6,696 nucleotides of DNA from Ghiorsea sp. (GTDB lineage: Bacteria > Pseudomonadota > Zetaproteobacteria > Mariprofundales > Mariprofundaceae). A model generated the notes under the pieces. That model was given only the letters and a program-made list of their open reading frames with translations. It had not been told where the DNA came from and did not search any database. Below, piece after piece: positions 1-6,285 of the stretch. Each line of letters starts with the position of its first letter. Position 1 is the stretch's first letter. The translations under genes were made by a program, and so were the position numbers. The stretch spans positions 1-6,696 of the forward strand of contig JAUZQX010000086.1 in NCBI GenBank assembly GCA_030950765.1, in the 5' to 3' direction.

Positions 1-1357
1 CAAGCATTTGCCCAAAGGCTTTGAGTACATTCGCCTTAGAATGCTGAAAGCCATCTTCCAAAGCTGCTTCCAACAACGAACACTGCTTTTCATGGGCAAA
101 TTGTCCCAATAATTCTAAAGCTTTGCTGCCTATACCACGCCGTGGTCTTGAAATAGCGCGCATCAATGCCAAATCATCCGAAAAATTACCAACAAGCTTC
201 AAATAAGCTAAAAAGTCTTGCACTTCTGCCCTATCAAAAAAGGACAATCCACCACTGACATGGTAAGGAATATCCGCTTCCCGCAATGCCATCTCAAAGG
301 CGCGGGATTTAAACGATGAGCGGTATAAAATACAACAATCATCCCACTTCATTTTGGTGACCGCTCGCTGCGACCTGATTTCTGCCACCACACGCTCAGC
401 TTCATCTTCAGATGTTTCAGCAACCCATATCCGAATCGGTTTACCAATGCCAAGGTTGGAGCGCAACTTTTTACCCAAGCGTTCTGTGTTATGGGCAATC
501 AAACTGTTGGAACCTTGAAGGATAGAGCCTGTGGAACGGTAGTTTTCTTCTAACTTAATCACTTCTAGCTTGGGGTAATCCTTTTCCAACTGAAACAGAT
601 TCTTAACCTCCGCACCTCGCCAACCATAAATGGATTGGTCATCATCACCCACCACCGTGAGGTTAGCATTGCCTGGTGCAAGTAAACGCACAAAATCATA
701 TTGCATACGACTAGAATCTTGGTATTCATCCACCAAAAAATGTCTACATCTGCTTTGCCACAATGCTCTCGCATCGGCATCACCATTAAGGATGCGCAAC
801 GGCAAGACAATCAAGTCATCAAAGTCCACGGCATTCATTTTCTGTAATAAAGTATCATATTTGTCGGCAATCATGGACAATACATTGTCTTTGGATTCCA
901 ACATGCCATTTTTCATCTGCGATATTTTTGTTAAAATTCTATCCACTTGGTCTGCATCAGTAGGCAATTTTAAATCTGCCAATACCGAGCGCATGGCGGA
1001 CTTCTGCTCATTCACCGCAAAAATAGAAAGCTTTTGTCTGCGCCCCACCAATGCCGCATGTTCCCTAACCATCATCAAACCCAAAGCGTGGAACGTACAA
1101 ATACGTAAACGTTTCACTTTTTCTTCACCCAGACGCTTTTCCAAACGTTCTCGCATTTCCTTGGCTGCTTTATTGGTAAATGTTACCGCTGTAATAGCAG
1201 CTTCTGGCACATCACGCTCGACCAATGCGGCAATCCGCTCTGTAATGACCCTTGTTTTTCCGGAACCCGCACCCGCAAGCACCAGTAAAGGTCCACCGCG
1301 ATAGTGTACCGCATTATATTGTGCTTCATTCAGCTGATTTGCCGTGGTGTCGTTCAT
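1..1357 (-). CDS. rep: Rep/UvrD-type ATP-dependent DNA helicase, N-terminal part (cut by window edge)
   Basis: This is a superfamily 1A 3'-5' DNA helicase that uses ATP to unwind DNA at stalled forks or during repair. The frame is open for 452 codons to the window edge. Family proteins are about 670 residues, so the last third, including motifs V and VI, lies outside. Visible motifs in order are a Q-motif region (LNEAQYNAV, residues 9-17), Walker A GAGSGKT (29-35, Lys34), motif Ia TFTNKAAKEM (59-68), Walker B DEYQD (210-214), motif III VGDDDQSIYGWRGA (236-249) and motif IV ENYRS (271-275). The DEYQD form and a later IPYHVSGG-type segment match Rep better than UvrD from memory, but PcrA/UvrD remains possible. 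The ATG at 1357 puts the Q motif at the usual distance from the N-terminus. No strong ribosome binding site precedes it. It is divergent from the small SAP-like gene, with about 140 bases between them. Confidence 0.9.
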   Translation of the reverse strand, partial: MNDTTANQLNEAQYNAVHYRGGPLLVLAGAGSGKTRVITERIAALVERDVPEAAITAVTFTNKAAKEMRERLEKRLGEEKVKRLRICTFHALGLMMVREHAALVGRRQKLSIFAVNEQKSAMRSVLADLKLPTDADQVDRILTKISQMKNGMLESKDNVLSMIADKYDTLLQKMNAVDFDDLIVLPLRILNGDADARALWQSRCRHFLVDEYQDSSRMQYDFVRLLAPGNANLTVVGDDDQSIYGWRGAEVKNLFQLEKDYPKLEVIKLEENYRSTGSILQGSNSLIAHNTERLGKKLRSNLGIGKPIRIWVAETSEDEAERVVAEIRSQRAVTKMKWDDCCILYRSSFKSRAFEMALREADIPYHVSGGLSFFDRAEVQDFLAYLKLVGNFSDDLALMRAISRPRRGIGSKALELLGQFAHEKQCSLLEAALEDGFQHSKANVLKAFGQML

Positions 1358-1385
1358 GCGCGGCAAGATAACTTAACCATCTTTT

Positions 1386-1415
1386 TTGACCACCATGAAT
1401 TACTAAGACTATAGT
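1386..1415 (+). promoter_or_regulatory. Predicted sigma-70 promoter for the SAP-like gene
   Basis: A -35 box TTGACC (1386-1391) and a -10 box TATAGT (1410-1415) are separated by 18 bases. Each matches the consensus at five of six positions. Transcription would begin near 1422 and give a leader of about 75 bases before the ATG at 1498. The promoter lies in the divergent gap between the helicase and the SAP-like gene. This is a prediction from sequence only. Confidence 0.55.
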
Positions 1416-1497
1416 GTTAAACGATAGATATAAGACATACATTGATTTCACCTGTAACACCGATACTCTGCTAAAAAAATTAACTCAGGGTCTTGTT

Positions 1498-1692
1498 ATG
1501 TCAACTACTAAAATCACCAAGAAAGATTTATTAAACCACGCTAAACCTTTAAATATTAAAGGCGCAGCAAAATTGAAAAAAACAGACTTGATTCATGCAA
1601 TTCAAAACGCAGAAGGTAATAACCCTTGTTTTCTTACTATTGATAATTGTAGCGTATCACCATGTTTGTATCGCGCGGAATGCCAAGCCTAA
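1498..1692 (+). CDS. Small SAP/Rho-N-like (helix-extended-helix) protein with four cysteines
   Basis: This is a 64-residue protein. Residues 5-38 form a helix-extended-loop-helix resembling the SAP/Rho N-terminal fold (TKKDLLNHAKPLNIKG, then KKTDLIHAIQNAEG), a fold that commonly binds nucleic acid. The C-terminal 25 residues carry Cys44, Cys51, Cys56 and Cys62, spaced C-x6-C-x4-C-x5-C, in a context resembling the AEGNxxCF...CLWRxxC pattern I recall from small proteobacterial SAP/Rho-N proteins. Four cysteines could bind zinc, but that is inference. I chose the ATG at 1498 because an AGGG-type ribosome binding site precedes it and it begins just before the conserved domain. An in-frame GTG at 1414 overlaps the predicted -10 box and would add 28 residues with no visible domain. 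The gene stands alone on its strand and converges on rsuA with a 4-base gap. Its cellular role is unknown. Confidence 0.8.
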   Translation: MSTTKITKKDLLNHAKPLNIKGAAKLKKTDLIHAIQNAEGNNPCFLTIDNCSVSPCLYRAECQA

Positions 1693-1696
1693 TACC

Positions 1697-2428
1697 TTAT
1701 CCAATAAGCTGCTTTAAGGTTTCAACCTCAATGGTTTGATAGCCACCAGCTTGCAGGTTTAGTGATTCCAACGATAGATTGCCCGTATGTGTGCGCTCTA
1801 GGGCTGTCACATGGTTACCCAATGCGGCAAACATACGGCGCACTTGATGGTAACGCCCTTCATGCAACACCACTTGCACGGTTTTTTCATCTGTAATCGT
1901 CAACTCTGCGGGTAAACATGGTTTATCATCAGCTTCCAACATCAATGTTCCCGCCAAAAAAACTTCAACTTCATTGCCTTGAAGTGGGTCATCCAAAGTC
2001 ACTGCATACGTTTTAGAAATATGGTGTTTGGGGCTGGTTAAATGATGATTGAGTTGCCCATCATCGGTAACAATCAATAAACCCGAAGTCTCTTTGTCCA
2101 AGCGACCCACACTGGATAGTGGTGGTTTGCGCCCAAGCCAACGCTCAGGGAAATCTTCAAAAATAATTCGCCCTTCTTCTTTGCGTGAACATACGGTGCC
2201 CAAAGGTTTATGGTATACCACTGTTAAACCAAAAGGATGATCAAGCGGCGCACCATCAAGCTCCACATCACTTGCATACACCTTAACCGATGCCGACTTG
2301 GGTTTTTCGCCGTTCACAGTCAGCCAACCTTCACGAATCCAATGTGGCACATCACGTCTAGCCCCATAGCCCAGTCGTGACATAATTTTTTCCAATCGTT
2401 CTAGTTTCGGCTCAAATTTCTTGGTCAT
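1697..2428 (-). CDS. rsuA: 16S rRNA pseudouridine synthase, RsuA type (Psi516)
   Basis: This cytoplasmic enzyme converts a uridine to pseudouridine in small-subunit rRNA; RsuA of E. coli acts on U516. It has 243 residues against about 231 in E. coli. An S4 RNA-binding domain occupies about residues 10-60 (RLEKIMSRLGYGARRD, then WLTVNG). The catalytic domain follows, with the signature GRLDKETSGLL, where Asp111 is the expected nucleophile, then SPKHHISKTYAVTL (132-145) and GRYHQVRRMFAALGNHV (191-207). The KPCLPAELT stretch and the last two motifs align with RsuA from memory better than with RluB, RluE or RluF. The start is set by AAGAGG (plus-strand 2439-2444) ten bases upstream. The preceding rsmC stop touches this ATG (TAGATG), so translation is probably coupled. 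It is last in the mlaA-rsmC-rsuA cluster. Confidence 0.9.
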   Translation of the reverse strand: MTKKFEPKLERLEKIMSRLGYGARRDVPHWIREGWLTVNGEKPKSASVKVYASDVELDGAPLDHPFGLTVVYHKPLGTVCSRKEEGRIIFEDFPERWLGRKPPLSSVGRLDKETSGLLIVTDDGQLNHHLTSPKHHISKTYAVTLDDPLQGNEVEVFLAGTLMLEADDKPCLPAELTITDEKTVQVVLHEGRYHQVRRMFAALGNHVTALERTHTGNLSLESLNLQAGGYQTIEVETLKQLIG

Positions 2429-3436
2429 CTATTTTTTGCCTCTTAATACTTTGAAACCACCACCCGCAGCCAAACATTGCACATCACGTAAATATTCTTT
2501 TAATATGTGTTCATAAGGCAACTGACGGTTAGCCACCAAATATAACTCGCCACCATGCGTCAACGCACCACAAGCTTTATTTACAATCGTTTGCCCAAGC
2601 TCTACATCTCGGTTTTGCCCTGTATGAAAGGGTGGGTTACACACCACAAAGTTAAGGTGTTTAGGTAAACTTTCATTGGCTGCATCTAAATGATGAAAAC
2701 TTACAGCAGTAACATCATATTCAGCCACATTCTTTTTTGCACATTCCAATGCCAAACTTTCAGCCTCAACCAAATGCATATGTGTAATATTTTGCGAAGC
2801 TTTTAAAATATGTGTCGCCAACAGACCATAACCACAACACAAGTCCATACCTTTACCTTGAAAAACAGGTAGATGTTTCAATAAAAACTGTGAACCTATA
2901 TCCGCAGTTTTCCAACTAAATAAACCTGCTTGCGCCCATAAACCATGACTTTCAATGATGTTTGGTTTGCTCTCATCCACCCACTGTTGTTGCAAAGTTA
3001 CATTCAATGTTGCAATTTTCTTAGCCGAAAATAATCGGCACTTGGACTTAGACGACGAACCCGCATGTCCAGCCAACTTTTTAAGTGCTGATTCATATGA
3101 CTTAGCACCATATTGATTTTCACAAGCCACTATCAGCTTGCCATTATCGTTTAAATGTTCAAAAGCTTGTGCCATCCAGCCCAAGGATTGTTTTTTATCT
3201 TTGCTTGGTATCAATAATACGAGGTCGAATTGCCCCTCAATATCCGATACCGATAAACCCAAATTTTTGAGCTCTAAAATATAGGGTTTAAATGTTTGGC
3301 TTAAAACACATTCACTTGCGTGCTGTGTAAGTTCAAGCAATAAGGGGTGTGCTGTGGCATTGATAAAAGCCACACGTTGGGGGGCAGCGCTTAAAGCTGC
3401 TTTAAGGAGTAAGTCTAATGCTGGTGATTCACTCAA
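2429..3436 (-). CDS. rsmC: 16S rRNA guanine-N2 methyltransferase, RsmC-like
   Basis: This SAM-dependent class I methyltransferase probably makes m2G1207 in 16S rRNA. It has 335 residues, close to E. coli RsmC (343). Its two-domain build is the family's: a non-catalytic N-terminal Rossmann-like domain (about 1-155) and a catalytic C-terminal domain (about 165-335). SAM-binding motif I is DLCCGYG (198-204), and the catalytic/base-binding motif is NPPFH (267-271). GLFSWKTADIGSQFLL (171-186) also matches the family pattern. RlmG (23S G1835) is a close relative and cannot be excluded. No in-frame ATG lies near the N-terminus. The TTG at 3436 is chosen because its TTGA overlaps the mlaA stop and because the next residues, ESPALDLLLK, resemble the RsmC N-terminus. 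Translation is likely coupled to mlaA. Confidence 0.88.
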   Translation of the reverse strand: MSESPALDLLLKAALSAAPQRVAFINATAHPLLLELTQHASECVLSQTFKPYILELKNLGLSVSDIEGQFDLVLLIPSKDKKQSLGWMAQAFEHLNDNGKLIVACENQYGAKSYESALKKLAGHAGSSSKSKCRLFSAKKIATLNVTLQQQWVDESKPNIIESHGLWAQAGLFSWKTADIGSQFLLKHLPVFQGKGMDLCCGYGLLATHILKASQNITHMHLVEAESLALECAKKNVAEYDVTAVSFHHLDAANESLPKHLNFVVCNPPFHTGQNRDVELGQTIVNKACGALTHGGELYLVANRQLPYEHILKEYLRDVQCLAAGGGFKVLRGKK

Positions 3437-4185
3437 TCGAATTCATCCGCAAATTCATCTTCAAAATCATCATCAAAGGCATCATCTTCACTGGATTGTG
3501 GTGCAGGCGGATGCCCATCATAAATACGGTATTCACGACTTTGTCGCCAGCCTTCACGCACAAACACATAGGCATCCAATGCCATTTCATCTCGCATTTT
3601 CACAAAGTTTTCAATATTTGCTCTATCATTAATATATTTCAAAGCTGTTACTGCAATCACAGCAGGTGGGTTCATAACCATATAAAGATACGATGCACCA
3701 TCAAGGTAATAAGCCATCACTGTTCCTGGTGTATTACGCACAGAGTTAGGCCCTAACAAAGGGTACACAATATATGCACCCTGCCCTGCACCCCAAACTG
3801 CAAGCGTTTGTCCAAAATCTTCCTTATGTTTTTCCAAACCCATGTGTGATGCCACATCAAAAAGCCCCACAATACCTACTGTCGAGTTCACAACAAAACG
3901 AAGTGTGTCCGATAAAGCATGGTGAACTTTCCCCTGTAATACATTATTGATAATCGTATTCGGCTCTTGAAGATTACTAAAAAAGTTCGTCACCACATCA
4001 CGACCACCTTTGGGCACCACAGCCGTATAACCCTTGGCAAGTGGGCGCATGGTCGCCTCATCCACCACTGTATTAAAGGCATCAACCTTTCTGTTCATCG
4101 GCTCTAACGGGTCAAAATCATTTTCAACCGTAGCACAACCTGTTTGCAATAAAGCCAAAAAAGCGAGTATTATCATTTTTCTCAT
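3433..4185 (-). CDS. mlaA: MlaA/VacJ outer-membrane lipoprotein, phospholipid asymmetry
   Basis: MlaA is the outer-membrane component of the Mla system, which removes phospholipids from the outer leaflet and passes them to periplasmic MlaC. Using the ATG at 4185 the protein has 250 residues, like E. coli MlaA (about 251). It starts MRK followed by a hydrophobic stretch and a lipobox LQTGC, with Cys17 as the predicted lipidated residue. Position +2 is Ala, as expected for outer-membrane sorting. The family core follows: DPLEPMNRKVDAFN (25-38), NLQEPNTIINNVLQG (71-85), the LRFVVNSTVGIVGLFDVA region (95-112) and DAYVFVREGW (204-213). The frame stays open upstream to an ATG at 4257, but those 24 extra residues would bury the signal peptide. 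The final 15 or so residues are a regular acidic/Phe repeat. No mlaBCDEF genes are in the window. The stop overlaps the rsmC start. Confidence 0.92.
   Translation of the reverse strand: MRKMIILAFLALLQTGCATVENDFDPLEPMNRKVDAFNTVVDEATMRPLAKGYTAVVPKGGRDVVTNFFSNLQEPNTIINNVLQGKVHHALSDTLRFVVNSTVGIVGLFDVASHMGLEKHKEDFGQTLAVWGAGQGAYIVYPLLGPNSVRNTPGTVMAYYLDGASYLYMVMNPPAVIAVTALKYINDRANIENFVKMRDEMALDAYVFVREGWRQSREYRIYDGHPPAPQSSEDDAFDDDFEDEFADEFD
3439..3486 (-). repeat. Four 12-base repeats encoding an acidic x-x-x-Phe tail of MlaA
   Basis: Four consecutive degenerate 12-base units encode DDAF, DDDF, EDEF and ADEF, followed by a final Asp and the stop. Phe falls at exactly every fourth residue (237, 241, 245, 249 of the 250-residue protein), with Asp or Glu at nine of the other twelve places counted to the last Phe. 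Codons alternate (GAT/GAA, TTT/TTC), so this is a repeat at protein level that has drifted at DNA level. Confidence 0.8.
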
Positions 4186-4192
4186 GGCGGCG

Positions 4193-4220
4193 ATTATGCA
4201 AGAATCATTCCTCATGTCGA
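4193..4220 (-). promoter_or_regulatory. Possible sigma-70 promoter for mlaA, close to its start codon
   Basis: Read on the minus strand, TCGACA (4220-4215) and CATAAT (4198-4193) are separated by 16 bases. Each box matches the consensus at five of six positions. Initiation about seven bases past the -10 box would fall at about 4186-4185, which is the A of the chosen mlaA ATG. If real, the mRNA would be leaderless or nearly so. This fits the absence of a properly spaced ribosome binding site before the ATG. The element lies inside the longer alternative reading from 4257. Support is only from consensus matching. Confidence 0.3.
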
Positions 4221-4288
4221 TTGTCCGCTTTACATTGATGCTACATATACACACCATCCAGCAAAAGTTTCATCATTGGGAGTAGTTT

Positions 4289-5125
4289 ATGGTCGCTATC
4301 GGCAAAACAAACACATTACGCATGATTAAAGAAGTTGATTTTGGCATCTACCTAGATGGTGGCAAAGAATATGGTGAAATACTATTACCCATACGTTATG
4401 TACCACAAAATGTGCAAGTTGATGATGATATTGAAGTGTTTATCTACTTTGATTCGGAAGATCGTGTTATCGCCACCACAGAAACACCTTATGCTCAAGT
4501 TGGCGAGTTTGCTTTTTTAGAGGTTGTTGATGTGAACAATACAGGGGCGTTTATGAATTGGGGGCTAATGAAAGATTTATTGCTGCCTTATGATGAACAA
4601 ACCCACCGCCCAGAAGTTGGCAAATCTTACGTGGTATATATTCTACAAGACGGAACAACGGGTCGCCCGATTGCATCCATGAAAATCCGTGATTTTTTGG
4701 ATGATGAGTCGTTAAACGAACTCCAAGTTGGGCAAGAAGTATCCTTAATGAGTGCCAACAAAACGGATTTGGGTTATCAAATGATTATCAACAATACCCA
4801 TGTCGGTCTATTGCATCAGCATGAAGCGATTAGAACCATCAAACACGGGGAAAAGCTGCAAGGATTCATTCAAAATATTCGTAAAGACAGGAAAATTGAT
4901 GTGTGTTTACATCGCAAACCCAGTGAAAAAACTGGAGAAATCACTGACCTTATTGTGTATAAACTCAAAGCCAATGCTGGTTTTCTTGCATTACATGACA
5001 AAAGCGACCCCAAAGACATCCAAAAAGCGTTTGGTATCAGCAAAGGTATGTTCAAAAAAGCTCTGGGTGCTTTGTATAAACAAAAAAAGATAAGCATTGA
5101 AGCAGATGGTATCCGCCTGTTGTAA
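4289..5125 (+). CDS. cvfB: CvfB/YitL-like S1-domain RNA-binding protein
   Basis: This is a cytoplasmic RNA-binding protein of the CvfB/YitL family. In Staphylococcus aureus CvfB affects virulence gene expression; its role in Gram-negatives is not defined. The 278 residues show the family order of three S1-like OB folds, at about 4-65, 68-134 (GEFAFLEVVDVNNTGAFMNWG is the typical entry) and 145-207, then a C-terminal winged helix at about 215-278 (KDIQKAFGISKGMFKKALGALY is its recognition region). The start is an ATG with GGGAG at 4278-4282, six bases upstream, a strong ribosome binding site. It is divergent from mlaA across about 100 bases. Plus-strand promoter candidates there, such as TTGTCC at 4221, have only poor -10 partners. 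No terminator with a T tract follows, so readthrough into the next gene is possible. The family call is firm; the physiological role is not. Confidence 0.85.
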   Translation: MVAIGKTNTLRMIKEVDFGIYLDGGKEYGEILLPIRYVPQNVQVDDDIEVFIYFDSEDRVIATTETPYAQVGEFAFLEVVDVNNTGAFMNWGLMKDLLLPYDEQTHRPEVGKSYVVYILQDGTTGRPIASMKIRDFLDDESLNELQVGQEVSLMSANKTDLGYQMIINNTHVGLLHQHEAIRTIKHGEKLQGFIQNIRKDRKIDVCLHRKPSEKTGEITDLIVYKLKANAGFLALHDKSDPKDIQKAFGISKGMFKKALGALYKQKKISIEADGIRLL

Positions 5126-5133
5126 AATGTATT

Positions 5134-5169
5134 CGTAATGTGCGTCACATCCGCAGGCGCAACAATACG
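5134..5169 (+). repeat. Interrupted inverted repeat between cvfB and the propeller gene
   Basis: CGTA-A-TGT-GCG (5134-5144) can pair with CGC-A-ACA-A-TACG (5158-5169), giving ten base pairs with one mismatch and one bulge around a 13-base loop. Nested in it is a short palindrome ATGTG-CGT-CACAT (5138-5150). CGCCTG at the end of cvfB (5114-5119) could instead pair with CAGGCG (5154-5159), so two folds compete. No run of T follows, so it is not a standard intrinsic terminator. It could be an operator, an mRNA structure, or chance. Confidence 0.35.
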
Positions 5170-5217
5170 TATCCATCGCTCTCCCATGAAACACCATACA
5201 CGGAGGTATAACCCTAA

Positions 5218-6264
5218 ATGAAAAAATTACTCGCCATGTCTTTTGCCTTAATCACCGCTAGTTCAGCTTATGCACAAGAGCAAGCACAACCCCTTTTTAA
5301 CAACCCTATGATCGACATTGTTTATCCTGATGTCGCGGGTGATTATTTGGTGTATTCACAACGTGTACAGAAGACCCATCAAATTATGCAATTGAATCGA
5401 CATCAACTGAGTGGGGCTGCCAAACATGTAGGTGCTGCATTTACAAACGAAGTTGTACGTTATGGTGCAGCCATTGCGAATGGTGACATTGCTTTTGTCA
5501 GCAATCGACTAGGCACGCTCACACCTTGGTTTGCAAGCGAACATGCACAAGTTGCCATGCATCCAGGTATGTTTCAGTCATTATTGATGCCCAATCACCT
5601 TGAAGTATCCGCAAACGGTGACACTTGGGTATTTGACAGCAGCTTAGAAACTTCACGCGCCCCGCGTATAAACACACAGCTTACTGACAAAAAACTTGAC
5701 CATGAGCTGTTAGGTCAAGCTTGGCGTATGTATCATGAGCGGTTATGGCTTAAAAAATCAGGTTACCCTAAAACAGAAGAAGGCATGGGAAACACCTTTG
5801 CCCAACCCCAACTATTTGTTATGTATCCAGCTAATAGTAACCTCACCATGTTGGGCGATGGTTTCGATGCAACGTTGTCCCAAGATGGTAAAAGCATGGT
5901 GTTTGTGCGTGAAACCCATGGTAACTTTGACCTTTGGATGCAAAATTTGGATGGCACAAATCTCAAACGTTTAACCAAAAACACCTATGCTGATGTTGAA
6001 CCAAGCCTTAGCCCCGATGGGCAACGTGTTGCCTTTGTATCCAACCGAGACAGCCGTGGTGATGTATTACAAACCTTTATTCATGTTTTGAATATCAAAT
6101 CAGGCGAAGTTACAGCAGTTACTTCAGGTATGAATGTCATTGATGGTGGGCCATCTTGGCTTGATAACAACACTATTGTATTCCACTCCAACCGCGACCC
6201 CAAAGCGCCCAATACGGATACAGTGGACAACTGGCGTTTGTGGACAGTAGCTTTGCCGAAATAA
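5218..6264 (+). CDS. Secreted TolB-like beta-propeller (PD40 repeat) protein
   Basis: This is a predicted periplasmic protein of 348 residues with a clear Sec signal peptide: MKK, a hydrophobic stretch, and ASSAYA cleaved before Gln20. The C-terminal half has three PD40/WD40-like blades of the type found in TolB: LSQDGKSMVFVRETHGNFDLW (about 218-253), LSPDGQRVAFVSNRDSRGD (262-304) and DNNTIVFHSNRDPK (312-345). Weaker blade-like strands occur at about 40-66, 79-113 and 127-156, so a six-bladed propeller is likely. An extra helical-looking segment (about 157-196) splits the two halves. TolB's N-terminal domain is absent and no tol-pal genes are nearby, so this is not TolB itself. The start is supported by GGAGG at 5202-5206, with the signal peptide immediately following. 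It lies 21 bases before trmFO. The binding partner is unknown. Confidence 0.75.
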   Translation: MKKLLAMSFALITASSAYAQEQAQPLFNNPMIDIVYPDVAGDYLVYSQRVQKTHQIMQLNRHQLSGAAKHVGAAFTNEVVRYGAAIANGDIAFVSNRLGTLTPWFASEHAQVAMHPGMFQSLLMPNHLEVSANGDTWVFDSSLETSRAPRINTQLTDKKLDHELLGQAWRMYHERLWLKKSGYPKTEEGMGNTFAQPQLFVMYPANSNLTMLGDGFDATLSQDGKSMVFVRETHGNFDLWMQNLDGTNLKRLTKNTYADVEPSLSPDGQRVAFVSNRDSRGDVLQTFIHVLNIKSGEVTAVTSGMNVIDGGPSWLDNNTIVFHSNRDPKAPNTDTVDNWRLWTVALPK

Positions 6265-6285
6265 GTTTCGCGGAGTAATACCAAT

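Noticed and set aside
630..1304. Long plus-strand open frame of 224 codons
   Set aside because: It lies wholly antisense to the helicase, whose frame shows all the expected motifs. The plus-strand translation is low-complexity Ser/Leu/Ala-rich text with no recognisable domain.
1414..1497. Upstream GTG start extending the SAP-like protein by 28 residues
   Set aside because: The GTG overlaps the predicted -10 box and has no ribosome binding site. The added residues match no domain, while the ATG at 1498 has an AGGG-type site.
1696..1708. CTTAT-CCA-ATAAG hairpin at the convergent gene ends, considered as a terminator
   Set aside because: The stem is five mostly A-T pairs without a following T tract on either strand.
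4221..4249. TTGTCC with TACATA or CATATA as a plus-strand promoter for cvfB
   Set aside because: The -10 candidates match the consensus at only three of six positions, so it is too weak to annotate.
4186..4257. Longer MlaA reading from an ATG at 4257
   Set aside because: It would place 24 polar and cysteine-containing residues before a classic lipoprotein signal peptide, and it has no good ribosome binding site.
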